Source: Prevotella sp. (lineage in GTDB: Bacteria > Bacteroidota > Bacteroidia > Bacteroidales > Bacteroidaceae). Taken from it: a DNA stretch of 64,000 nt. The stretch spans positions 1 to 64,000 of the forward strand of contig JAFRYZ010000041.1 of NCBI GenBank assembly GCA_017442825.1, written 5' to 3'. A program made the position numbers and the translations under genes. The notes below the pieces were generated by a model, which had not been told where the DNA came from, made no database searches, and was given only the letters and a program-made list of their open reading frames with translations. This document shows, piece after piece, positions 8,511-16,436 of this stretch. The stretch's first letter is position 1. The number at the start of each line of letters is the position of its first letter.

Positions 8511-9965
8511 TTACTTTAAAATCTTGACAGCCTTGTTCGTATCGAAGTCACGAACGATATAGATGCCGTGTTTCAGGTTCAGCTGGTCGATATTGCCGTC
8601 GCTGACCATACCCACCATCTTGCCGTTCATGTCGTAGATGTTCAGGCGACGAGCTCCTTTGAGCGGAGCCACTGTCTCCGAGATGGCGGTGGGCACGTCT
8701 TCGTATTCCTTCCATCCCAGGTCGGGTTTGCTGCCCGTGTAGTCGGAATAGCCAGGAATCACTTCGCCTGCATCGATAAACTTGCTGCCAGCAGCGAGAT
8801 GCATCAGCGTGGGAATGTTCAGCGAGCCGTCGGCATTGCGCTCAGATATGGAGAGTGTTGCATCGGTGCTCTGGAAGTCGGCAGCCGTAGGTGCCATTCC
8901 CGTCATGTCCCACGAGTTGCTGCTGTGGGTGTAGTCGTTGCTGTTGAATTCATCAGCAGCCTTGCCCGCGAAACTGATACAATTGACGCAAGTGATTTTC
9001 TGTCCCACGTTGTCGTGGAAGTTAAAGTTCGAATTGTTGCCCACGCCTGTACAGTTGTACAACTTCACATCGCCCTGCGTGTAATTCTGGTCGAAGCCCT
9101 TCTTGGTGTTGGCAATAGCCAGACAGCGATACATCGTCACGTCGGTAGCCACACCGGCACCGCCAAGTTTGAATCCATTCATGTTGCCGTTGTTGGTTTT
9201 GGTCGTTCCGTCGCTGAAACGCGGATGACCGTAGAAGGTGTAACTTTGCGGCGAATTGTTGTAGGTGATGCAGTTGATGAAAATGATAGGGCTAGACGTC
9301 TCGCGCCGGTACAGATCCCATCCGTCGTCGGAGTTGCTCCACGCACGACAGTTGATATAAGTGTTGCCGGCGCCAGCGAATTGCTTGTCGCAGAATCCGT
9401 CGGCATTACCGCCACCGTTGTTATAATCGAAGTTGTTGTAGGAATCGCAGTCTTTCACCGTGCAATATTCTCCGTTCTTGATTTGAATGCCCGTGTCGTA
9501 ATTGTCATGAGCAACCACCTGCTCTATCGTCACGTTATTGACAAACTCGGAACTGTTCGATGCTGCCACATACAATCCCTTGTAACCACCATAGCGCACA
9601 GTAATCCCTTTCACGTGGACGTTTGACTTGCGTATGCGCACAACATTACCGTTACTACCCAAAGCCAGCTTGCCACCGTCTATGATGGGGTGAGCACCCG
9701 GATAGGCTCCGATGAAGAATTTCTTTTCTGCCGATGCCGTCACGTTCTTCACATCGACCGACGACGTGATGTAATACACACCATCCAAGAGGAAAAGCGA
9801 ATCGCCGCCCACAAGGTCCTTGGCTGCAGCCAGTGTGTTCAAATCGCCCGGAGTTGAAATCGATTTGCCGTCGCCTGTGCCACCGGGGGCTGCATAGTAG
9901 TTAGTTGCTGAAACCAGTGTGCTCATGCTCAGAAGAGCCACACCAAAAAGTAGTTTTGTTTTCAT
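8511..9965 (-). CDS. Secreted right-handed beta-helix protein, PL9-like, with sorting tag
   Basis: A 484-aa protein: signal peptide (residues 1-20), a parallel beta-helix rich in NCxxYNN and GxxxD turns, and a C-terminal tag (LNIYDMNGKMVG through NKAVKILK) of the type IX secretion class. The segment NADGFCDKQ...NTYINCRAWSNSDDGWDLY matches the calcium-binding signature of polysaccharide lyase family 9 (pectate or rhamnogalacturonan lyases). That family cleaves uronate polysaccharides, so a plant-glycan substrate is inferred. It has a divergent, longer paralogue at 10517-12079, and the last ~100 codons of the two are nearly identical in DNA. Confidence 0.8.
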   Translation of the reverse strand: MKTKLLFGVALLSMSTLVSATNYYAAPGGTGDGKSISTPGDLNTLAAAKDLVGGDSLFLLDGVYYITSSVDVKNVTASAEKKFFIGAYPGAHPIIDGGKLALGSNGNVVRIRKSNVHVKGITVRYGGYKGLYVAASNSSEFVNNVTIEQVVAHDNYDTGIQIKNGEYCTVKDCDSYNNFDYNNGGGNADGFCDKQFAGAGNTYINCRAWSNSDDGWDLYRRETSSPIIFINCITYNNSPQSYTFYGHPRFSDGTTKTNNGNMNGFKLGGAGVATDVTMYRCLAIANTKKGFDQNYTQGDVKLYNCTGVGNNSNFNFHDNVGQKITCVNCISFAGKAADEFNSNDYTHSSNSWDMTGMAPTAADFQSTDATLSISERNADGSLNIPTLMHLAAGSKFIDAGEVIPGYSDYTGSKPDLGWKEYEDVPTAISETVAPLKGARRLNIYDMNGKMVGMVSDGNIDQLNLKHGIYIVRDFDTNKAVKILK

Positions 9966-9992
9966 TGTCTATAGGTTTTTAAATGCTTTTAT

Positions 9993-10049
9993 CTGTAGTA
10001 TATAATTACGTTAACTGTAGTATATCAATGTTTTTATCTGTAGTATATA
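9993..10049 (-). repeat. Three CTGTAGTATAT direct repeats in the PL9-like gene leader
   Basis: The 11-mer CTGTAGTATAT occurs at 9993, 10015 and 10039, about 23 bp apart, between the -7 box (10055-10062) and the start codon. In the mRNA each copy reads AUAUACUACAG. The regular spacing suggests a leader-binding site, but no known RNA element was recognised. Confidence 0.7.
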
Positions 10050-10054
10050 GACTG

Positions 10055-10062
10055 CAAAGATA
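10055..10062 (-). promoter_or_regulatory. -7 box for the leftward PL9-like gene
   Basis: CAAAGATA on the plus strand is TATCTTTG on the minus strand. It implies a start of transcription near 10049 and a leader of about 85 nt that carries the three CTGTAGTATAT repeats. Confidence 0.65.
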
Positions 10063-10213
10063 ATTCCTTTTTCGTTGTCTTGCAAACAATCCGATTGTTT
10101 TTTTCTCTCCCTATGCCCTATGCTCTGCCTGCCATTGATACCACACATGCCCTGCGCCTGCACCCTACCTGCCTGTCATTTGCACCATACTCGCACATTT
10201 TTTTCGTTGCAGC

Positions 10214-10245
10214 TTTGGAGTTTTTCAATATTATTGTTACCTTTG
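10214..10245 (+). promoter_or_regulatory. tRNA-Ser promoter
   Basis: TTTG at 10214-10217 and TACCTTTG at 10238-10245 are 20 bp apart, the normal Bacteroidota spacing, and lie 18 bp before the tRNA. Confidence 0.7.
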
Positions 10246-10263
10246 CAGTCGCAAACGCAAAAA

Positions 10264-10352
10264 GGAAGATTGGCAGAGTGATCGAATGCGCTGGACTCGA
10301 AATCCGGTATACCCTTTTCCGGGTATCGGGGGTTTGAATCCCTCATCTTCCG
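10264..10352 (+). tRNA. tRNA-Ser (anticodon CGA)
   Basis: The acceptor arms GGAAGAT and ATCTTCC pair fully. The anticodon loop reads CTCGAAA between GGA and TCC, giving anticodon CGA, which decodes UCG. A long variable arm (TACCCTTTTCCGGGTA) marks a class II tRNA, and the T arm contains GGGTTTGAATCCC. The discriminator base is G. CCA is not encoded. Confidence 0.96.
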
Positions 10353-10360
10353 CAGAACAG

Positions 10361-10395
10361 GAGAGAAGCTACCCGTGTAGTTTCTCTCTCTTTTT
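10361..10395 (+). terminator. tRNA-Ser terminator
   Basis: The arms GAGAGAAGCTAC and GTAGTTTCTCTC pair around a four-base loop with one G-U pair and are followed by TCTTTTT, nine bases after the tRNA. Confidence 0.85.
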
Positions 10396-10438
10396 GCGAA
10401 CCAAAATCTGAAAAATTGATGAAAATAAATACTTTATA

Positions 10439-10470
10439 TTTGGTGCTTTCAAAAAGAACTTGTATCTTTG
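10439..10470 (+). promoter_or_regulatory. Promoter of the rightward PL9-like gene
   Basis: TTTG at 10439-10442 and TATCTTTG at 10463-10470, 20 bp apart, lie about 46 bp before the ATG at 10517. Confidence 0.7.
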
Positions 10471-10516
10471 CATTTGATTTTTGTTAAAACGAACTACAAA
10501 CTAAAACCTATACAAT

Positions 10517-12079
10517 ATGAAGAAAAAATTACTCCTTGGTGTGGCTCTCTTAGGCATGAGCACACTACTTTCAGCAACTAACTACTATGCTGCCCCTGGT
10601 GCCAAGGGCGACGGCAAATCGATTGCCAACCCGGGCGACCTGAACAACCTCGCATCCAAAACCATCGCCGGCGGCGACTCACTCTTCCTGTTGGACGGAG
10701 TTTATTACATTACTGCTACGGTTGATGTGAAGACTGCAGCAGGAACAGCCAGCAAGAGAACCTATGTGGGAGCATACAAGGATGCCCATCCCATCATTGA
10801 CTGCTACAAGATGCCTTATAGCAACAACAGCCAGTCGAACGGTCTTCGTACCCGTGTTGCCTATGTTCACCTCTACGGCATCACCATTCGCTATGCAGGT
10901 TTCAAGGGTTTCCTCATTGGCGGCAGCTATAATCTGATAGAGAACTGTACGTCACAGGCAAGTGTCGATTCCGGCTTCGGCGTGAAAGATGCTGACAACT
11001 GCACGTTTATCAACTGTGATTCCTTTGACAGCTTCGACTATCAGTTGGGCGGCACTTCAAATCCCGACTTCGGCGGCAATGCCGACGGGTTCTGCGACAA
11101 ACAGTTTACTGGTGGAGGCAACACCTACATCAACTGTCGAGCTTGGAACAACTCTGACGACGGATGGGATCTGTACAAGCGCGGTACAAGCTCACCCATC
11201 GTCTTCATCAACTGCATTACCTACAACAACGCACCCGAATACTACGACTTCACAGGCAATCCGCGTTTGGAAACAGACAAGTCGTGGTTTGACAGCGTTG
11301 AAGGACAGACCATGACAACATCAAAGAATCATACCGACACTTGGTATCGTACCCACTACTACAACAACGGCAATAAGAACGGCTTTAAGATTGGTGGTGC
11401 TGGTGTAGCTACCGACGTGACGATGTATCGTTGTCTGGCGATTGCCAACACCGTTAAGGGTTTCGACCAAAACTATACGCAAGGCAACGTAAAACTCTAC
11501 AACTGTACAGGTTACGACAACAAGAACAACTACCATTTCGGTTCGGCTGAAATGGCAAGTCTCGACATCCGCAACAGTATCAGCCACTACAGCCACGAGG
11601 CTGACTGGGACAAGCCGAAGGACGAATGGTGGAAGGATATCATCACCACCGGAAACTACACCCACAGCAGCAACAGTTGGGATATGGAAGGCATGAAACC
11701 TGTCGATGGCGACTTCCTGGCTCTTGACCCGACGCTCTCTATCTCTGAGCGCAACGCCGACGGCTCGCTGAACATTCCCACGCTGCTTTGTCTGGCTCAG
11801 GGCAGCAAGTTTATCGATGCCGGTGAAGTGATTGCAGGCTATTCCGACTTCAAGGGCAGCAAACCCGACCTGGGATGGAAGGAATACGAAGACGTGCCTA
11901 CCGCCATCTCGGAGACGGTGGCTCCGCTCAAAGGAGCTCGTCGCCTGAACATCTACGACATGAACGGCAAGATGGTAGGTATGGTCAGCGATGGTAATAT
12001 CGACCAACTGAACTTGCAGCATGGCGTGTATGTCGTTCGCGACTTCGACACGAACAAGGCTGTTAAGATTCGCAAATAA
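10517..12079 (+). CDS. Secreted right-handed beta-helix protein, PL9-like, paralogue 2
   Basis: A 520-aa paralogue of the product of 8511-9965, transcribed in the opposite direction across the tRNA-Ser. It has the same signal peptide pattern (MKKKLLLGVALLGMSTLLSA), the same NADGFCDKQ and RAWNNSDDGWDLYKRG signature of PL9, and an almost identical sorting tag ending in NKAVKIRK. It is ~36 residues longer, mainly from insertions around residues 245-285 and 370-395. The two genes therefore form a long inverted repeat. Lyase activity is inferred from family only. Confidence 0.8.
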   Translation: MKKKLLLGVALLGMSTLLSATNYYAAPGAKGDGKSIANPGDLNNLASKTIAGGDSLFLLDGVYYITATVDVKTAAGTASKRTYVGAYKDAHPIIDCYKMPYSNNSQSNGLRTRVAYVHLYGITIRYAGFKGFLIGGSYNLIENCTSQASVDSGFGVKDADNCTFINCDSFDSFDYQLGGTSNPDFGGNADGFCDKQFTGGGNTYINCRAWNNSDDGWDLYKRGTSSPIVFINCITYNNAPEYYDFTGNPRLETDKSWFDSVEGQTMTTSKNHTDTWYRTHYYNNGNKNGFKIGGAGVATDVTMYRCLAIANTVKGFDQNYTQGNVKLYNCTGYDNKNNYHFGSAEMASLDIRNSISHYSHEADWDKPKDEWWKDIITTGNYTHSSNSWDMEGMKPVDGDFLALDPTLSISERNADGSLNIPTLLCLAQGSKFIDAGEVIAGYSDFKGSKPDLGWKEYEDVPTAISETVAPLKGARRLNIYDMNGKMVGMVSDGNIDQLNLQHGVYVVRDFDTNKAVKIRK

Positions 12080-12152
12080 AATCACATTTATTTTGTTTTG
12101 TGCCCAGTTTGCAGTACCTTCGCAGGCAGAAAAGAACAAAAACATATAAATA

Positions 12153-12728
12153 ATGAAATGTCCTGAATGTCAAACGGAAGTTGACGAGAAGTTGAAATAC
12201 TGCCCGAATTGTGGCGCACCAGTACCTCAGCATGCAGAAAACGCTGCATCTGCTCAGCAAGCGGAGAATGCTACGGCTGCAAAGGCAAGCCCGAAACCCT
12301 CGCAGAGCAAAGCAGTAAAAGAAGAACCACAACTGGGGAAGAAGATGATGATTTTCATCGTTGTCGGATTGGCGCTCATCCTGATCTTCTGTGTTGTTCA
12401 CTGCATCAGCCATAGGAACGACCCTGAGTATTTCCGCACAGCCATAGAACCCGATTCTACGCTGGCTGACAAAGACCTGGTGGTCTTCGACACCGTAGCC
12501 GTTGACAGCGCTGCTGCCAAGAAGGAGGAGAAGGAGGAGAAGAAGGAGGCTGAGAAGATATACAACAGCATCCGACGCAAGACAGAACCGAAGGAAGAGC
12601 CTCAGAATACTGACAACAACAGCGACAATCAAGAGTCTGGTACCAGTAGCAGTAGCGAAGGACAGACACCAGCCACACCTGAAGTGGTGGCACCTACGCC
12701 AAAAGTAGAATCGATTGAGACTGAATAA
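12153..12728 (+). CDS. Zinc-ribbon single-pass membrane protein
   Basis: A 191-aa protein starting with a CxxC...CxxC zinc ribbon (MKCPECQ and YCPNCGAP, residues 1-26). A charged linker, one membrane segment (about 63-84) and an outer Glu/Lys- and Ser-rich, low-complexity tail follow. Such zinc-ribbon_2 proteins are common in Bacteroidales without a known role. A weak -7-like TACCTTCG lies near 12115. A strong bidirectional terminator follows. Confidence 0.8.
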   Translation: MKCPECQTEVDEKLKYCPNCGAPVPQHAENAASAQQAENATAAKASPKPSQSKAVKEEPQLGKKMMIFIVVGLALILIFCVVHCISHRNDPEYFRTAIEPDSTLADKDLVVFDTVAVDSAAAKKEEKEEKKEAEKIYNSIRRKTEPKEEPQNTDNNSDNQESGTSSSSEGQTPATPEVVAPTPKVESIETE

Positions 12729-12764
12729 AAGAAGGAAAAACGCCTCAAGTATACAGGCAACATA

Positions 12765-12813
12765 AAACGAAGAGCGCCGAAGGGGAATCAACCTCTTCGG
12801 CGCTCTTCGTTTA
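12765..12813. terminator. Bidirectional terminator between convergent genes
   Basis: The arms AACGAAGAGCGCCGAAGGGG and CCTCTTCGGCGCTCTTCGTT form a stem of about 20 bp with one G-U pair. The zinc-ribbon gene ends before it and the leftward lipoprotein gene ends after it. Confidence 0.9.
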
Positions 12814-12829
12814 CATTAGAAATATATGA

Positions 12830-13282
12830 TTAAAAGTCTGCCAGCCACTTTCCCCCGCGGTTCACGAACCTGAACTCCTTGGTACATTCTTCTACCAAAA
12901 CGGGGGCTTCTCCAATGTGCTTTGGCGACATGTAGTTTTCCACTACATAGCGCACAACAGCAGACGTGTCGCTGTCGATTTCCACCCCATCGACTGTCAC
13001 CGTAGCCTCATCGGCATTGTTCACGGCATCAAGGTCTTCTTGAGTCACATTGCTGGCGGCAAAGCGAACACGTTGCATCGACGATGGCGTCACCATCGAT
13101 TGAACATCAGCATAGCGCCAGTTGAACCAAGCCTCACCGAAGTCTTCTGCCACATCTTCCAACGTGGTCTGATTGGGCGACGTCTGTGCCTCACCACCCC
13201 ATTTCGAACGAAGTTCGTCACAGGAAACGACCGACAGACCTATGGCAAGCCAGACACCGACATATAACAATACTTTCTTCAT
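12830..13282 (-). CDS. Small lipoprotein of unknown function
   Basis: 150 aa from the ATG at 13282. An upstream in-frame ATG at 13309 is rejected because the -7 box (13307-13314) puts transcription start near 13301. A lipobox (LSVVSC) follows the MKKVLLYVGVW signal. The mature part resembles the NTF2-like fold of small Bacteroidales lipoproteins (EDVAEDFGEAWFNWRYADVQSMV), which is an impression from pattern, not a proven match. It is monocistronic. Confidence 0.75.
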   Translation of the reverse strand: MKKVLLYVGVWLAIGLSVVSCDELRSKWGGEAQTSPNQTTLEDVAEDFGEAWFNWRYADVQSMVTPSSMQRVRFAASNVTQEDLDAVNNADEATVTVDGVEIDSDTSAVVRYVVENYMSPKHIGEAPVLVEECTKEFRFVNRGGKWLADF

Positions 13283-13306
13283 ATCTTTTCTATTAGAATT
13301 GTTTTG

Positions 13307-13314
13307 CAAAGTTA
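13307..13314 (-). promoter_or_regulatory. -7 box for the small lipoprotein gene
   Basis: Minus-strand TAACTTTG. Its position fixes the downstream ATG at 13282 as the usable start. Confidence 0.7.
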
Positions 13315-13387
13315 CGATTTTAATTCATAATTCCCATCTTTCAATCCAGCAATTCTTCTATTTTTCCATTTTTCAATAAAAAAGCAC

Positions 13388-13395
13388 TACCTTTG
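13388..13395 (+). promoter_or_regulatory. -7 box abutting a GTG start
   Basis: TACCTTTG ends only 5 nt before the GTG at 13401. With the normal 5-7 nt distance from -7 box to start of transcription, the mRNA would begin at or next to the start codon. Confidence 0.65.
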
Positions 13396-13400
13396 CAAAC

Positions 13401-15599
13401 GTGAAGCAAACGAGCCACATATTCATACTGCTTGCCGTTGCCCTGCTCTGTTCGTGCAGTGCCACGAAATTCGTACCCGATGGAAAATATCTACTGGACG
13501 AGGTCAGCATCAAATCTGACAACAAGGATTTCAATGCCAAACAACTGAAACCTTATATCCGACAGAAAAGCAACTCCAAGCTGTTCTGGCTGAACCGCCT
13601 CCTTCAGAAGAAGGGCAACCAACCCGTAGTATTCGACTCGCTACTCGCCCAACAATCGTGCAACGACTTGGCTAAAGCCATGCAGAACAGGGGCTACATG
13701 AGGGCATACGTGACAATGGAGACGCAAACGAAAAAGAAACGGCTGAAAGCCACTTACACTCTGCATCCGGGCGAACGTTTCTACATCAGCAACTTCCAAT
13801 ACGACATTCAGGATACGGCTGTTGCAACATTATTACAACCCATACTGAAAACACATCAGGAATCAACACCCTTCACCGTTGCCGCACTGGACAGCGAGCG
13901 CAAGCGCATCACGAAATACCTGAACGACAACGGCTATTATCGCTTTAACAAGGATTTCATTTTCTATTCGGCTGACTCTACCGTCAACGACCGACAAATA
14001 GACATAACGATGCACCTGATGCCCTACAAAGCTAACAACGATGCACCGGAGACACCGCATCCACGATTCCGCATCAACAACATCACCTACGAAGGGGGCG
14101 ACAGCACAGGACTGCACCTGCGCAACAACGTACTGGAGAATACTACGGCAATGGAGAAAGGCAAGTATTACAGTGCCGCGGACCTGCAAAAAACGTACAA
14201 CAATTTCGGCAGACTGGGAGCTGTGCGCTATACAAACATACGGTTTACGGAAAACGAAGAAGCAAGGGTAACCGCGAAGCGCTTGCCAGACCAAGAACAG
14301 GAGGTTGCACAAAATGAAGAACGCCTGCTTGATTGCAACATCCAAGTTTCCAACAACAAGCCCAACACCATCTCTTTCCAACCGGAAGGAACGAATACAG
14401 CGGGCGACTTAGGGGCAGCGGCTTCGCTGACCTGGCAGAACAGAAACCTCTTTCACGGTTCGGAACTGCTCAGCATACAGCTGCGTGCAGCCTTTGAAGC
14501 CATTACCGGACTGGAGGGCTACGACGACCACAACTACAAGGAATACGGTGTTGAGGCACGCCTGGAGTTCCCACGATTCCTGGCACCTTTCCTTTCACGA
14601 CGCTTCAAACGCCGTTCTACGGCAACATCGGAGCTGTCTATGGGGTGGAACATGCAGAACCGTCCGGAATTTCACAGGCGCTTGTTCTCGGCAGCATGGC
14701 GGTATAAATGGACGAACTCAACCCATACGACAACCTACAGCCTTGACCTGGTTGACGTCAACTACATCCGCATGCCCTGGGTGTCTGAAACATTCAAACG
14801 CGACTATATCGACGAAACATCGTCGAGCCGAAACGCCATACTGCGCTACAACTACGAAGACTTGTTCATTCTGCGTACCGGCTTCGGCATCAGCTACAGC
14901 GACAGCCGACAGTCGCTCAGAGCACACATCGAATCGGCTGGCAACTTGCTGTACGGAATCTCGTCGATGCTCAAATCGAACAAGAATGCCGACGGGCAAT
15001 ACACGCTCTTCAACATTGCTTACGCACAATATGCCAAGTTCGATATTGACTACTCACGACAGATACCCGTGGGCGAAACTTCACAGCTCGTACTCCATAC
15101 GGCATTGGGCATTGCCTATCCCTACAGCAACAGCAAGGTGCTGCCCTTCGAGAAACGCTATTTCTCAGGGGGCGCCAACAGCGTACGTGGATGGAGCGTG
15201 CGCGAGCTGGGACCAGGTAGTTTCCGAGGCACCGACGGAAAGATTGATTTCATCAACCAGACGGGCGACATGAAACTGGATTTGAATGCAGAACTGCGCA
15301 CACCGCTCTTCTGGAAATTTTATGGTGCTTTGTTTGTCGATGCCGGCAATATCTGGACCTTGCGCAACTACGAAGAACAGCCTGGCGGTCAGTTCCGATT
15401 CGACTCGTTCTACAAGCAACTGGCTGCAGCCTACGGATTGGGATTGCGCCTGAACTTCAGCTACTTCGTCGTACGCTTCGACTGCGGCATGAAGGCTGTC
15501 TCGCCTGTCTATGACGACCATAAGGAACACTACCCCATCTTCCACCCGAAACTCAAACGCGACTTCACGTTCCACTTCGCCGTGGGATTACCTTTCTAA
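13401..15599 (+). CDS. BamA/TamA-family outer-membrane protein
   Basis: A 732-aa protein starting at GTG. A lipoprotein-type signal (LLAVALLCSCSATKF) is followed by POTRA-like repeats (about 40-330) and a C-terminal 16-strand-type barrel containing the family's FSGGANSVRGW motif, near residue 590, and ending in a terminal Phe (FAVGLPF). Proteins of this family insert or export outer-membrane proteins; this one is the lipidated, Bacteroidota-type TamA relative rather than the essential BamA. Around residues 288-312 a VTAKRLPDQEQEV segment looks like a translated dispersed repeat. TrmO and OPT genes follow on the same strand. Confidence 0.88.
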   Translation: MKQTSHIFILLAVALLCSCSATKFVPDGKYLLDEVSIKSDNKDFNAKQLKPYIRQKSNSKLFWLNRLLQKKGNQPVVFDSLLAQQSCNDLAKAMQNRGYMRAYVTMETQTKKKRLKATYTLHPGERFYISNFQYDIQDTAVATLLQPILKTHQESTPFTVAALDSERKRITKYLNDNGYYRFNKDFIFYSADSTVNDRQIDITMHLMPYKANNDAPETPHPRFRINNITYEGGDSTGLHLRNNVLENTTAMEKGKYYSAADLQKTYNNFGRLGAVRYTNIRFTENEEARVTAKRLPDQEQEVAQNEERLLDCNIQVSNNKPNTISFQPEGTNTAGDLGAAASLTWQNRNLFHGSELLSIQLRAAFEAITGLEGYDDHNYKEYGVEARLEFPRFLAPFLSRRFKRRSTATSELSMGWNMQNRPEFHRRLFSAAWRYKWTNSTHTTTYSLDLVDVNYIRMPWVSETFKRDYIDETSSSRNAILRYNYEDLFILRTGFGISYSDSRQSLRAHIESAGNLLYGISSMLKSNKNADGQYTLFNIAYAQYAKFDIDYSRQIPVGETSQLVLHTALGIAYPYSNSKVLPFEKRYFSGGANSVRGWSVRELGPGSFRGTDGKIDFINQTGDMKLDLNAELRTPLFWKFYGALFVDAGNIWTLRNYEEQPGGQFRFDSFYKQLAAAYGLGLRLNFSYFVVRFDCGMKAVSPVYDDHKEHYPIFHPKLKRDFTFHFAVGLPF
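14268..14310. repeat. GTAACCGCGAAGCGCTT element inside the BamA/TamA-like gene
   Basis: The 17-mer is identical to the intergenic copy at 728-744 and is read in frame as VTAKRL within an otherwise conserved POTRA-to-barrel stretch. Confidence 0.65.
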
Positions 15600-15617
15600 T
15601 GATGAATTATTAATTGT

Positions 15618-15656
15618 GTAATCGCGAAGCGCTTTCACAAAGCGAAGCGACTGAAA
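15618..15656. repeat. GTAATCGCGAAGCGCTT element between genes
   Basis: A one-base variant of the 17-mer, followed by a partly complementary AAAGCGAAGCG so that a small hairpin can form, sits just before the TrmO start. Confidence 0.6.
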
Positions 15657-15668
15657 GAATTATAAATT

Positions 15669-16424
15669 GTGAATTGTAAAATAACACCCATCGCCCACTT
15701 CCGCTCACCGTTCACGTCGAAGTTCGGAATACCACGACAGAGCGGACTCGTTGAAGAGTTGCGCGGACGCATTGTCTTCGAACCCGAATACCGGCGCGAA
15801 GAGGCACTGAAGGGAATCGAAGACTTCGACTACCTGTGGTTGATATGGGGATTCAATGCCAACGAGGCGGCAAGGGAACAAGGGGATGAGGGAACGGAGG
15901 CATCGCAAAACGTAACCGCAAAGCACTTGACTTGCAAAGAATGCTCAAGCAAGTCATCGCCCAGCAAAAACCTGACCGTACGACCGCCACGTCTTGGAGG
16001 AAACGAGCGCATCGGAGTTTTTGCCTCACGAAGTCCGTTCCGCCCTAACGGCTTGGGACTGTCATCAGTACGCCTGTCGCGCGTCATCGACGGAGAGATT
16101 GAAGTGCTGGGAGCTGATTTGATGGACGGTACGCCCATCTACGACATCAAACCCTATATCGGCTATGCCGACTGTCATCCCGATGCACGGGGCGGTTTTA
16201 CCGACAACAGGCAGTGGAAGGAGCTGAAGGTGGTCTTCGAAGACAGCACGAAACAACTGTTCACCAACGAACAGTTGCAAACCCTGAGCAAGGTGCTCGC
16301 CCTCGACCCTCGACCTCACTACCACCACGACGACCAGCGCATCTACGGAATGCCCTTTGCCGGCTTCGACATTCGTTTTCGTGTGGCAGACGGGGTGCTG
16401 ACCGTTACAGAAGTAAAACAATAA
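15669..16424 (+). CDS. trmO: tRNA (N6-threonylcarbamoyl-A37)-N6-methyltransferase TrmO
   Basis: A TsaA/TrmO-fold protein of 251 aa, which methylates t6A37 in tRNAs using SAM. The family landmarks are present: HFRSPFTSKFGIPRQSG at the N-terminus, VRPPRLGGNERIGVFASRSPFRPN, and DIKPYIGYAD. It starts at GTG (15669). Between FNANEAAREQ and LTVRPPR it has about 25 extra residues (including NVTAKHLTCKEC), which I attribute to a dispersed DNA repeat. Whether the enzyme tolerates the loop is unknown, but the frame and all motifs are intact. Confidence 0.9.
   Translation: MNCKITPIAHFRSPFTSKFGIPRQSGLVEELRGRIVFEPEYRREEALKGIEDFDYLWLIWGFNANEAAREQGDEGTEASQNVTAKHLTCKECSSKSSPSKNLTVRPPRLGGNERIGVFASRSPFRPNGLGLSSVRLSRVIDGEIEVLGADLMDGTPIYDIKPYIGYADCHPDARGGFTDNRQWKELKVVFEDSTKQLFTNEQLQTLSKVLALDPRPHYHHDDQRIYGMPFAGFDIRFRVADGVLTVTEVKQ
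15912..15965. repeat. GTAACCGCAAAGCACTT element inside trmO
   Basis: A two-base variant of the dispersed 17-mer, read in frame as VTAKHL. The segment also contains an inverted pair GACTTGC and GCAAGTC (15929-15955). Confidence 0.6.
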
Positions 16425-16436
16425 ACCAAATACAAT

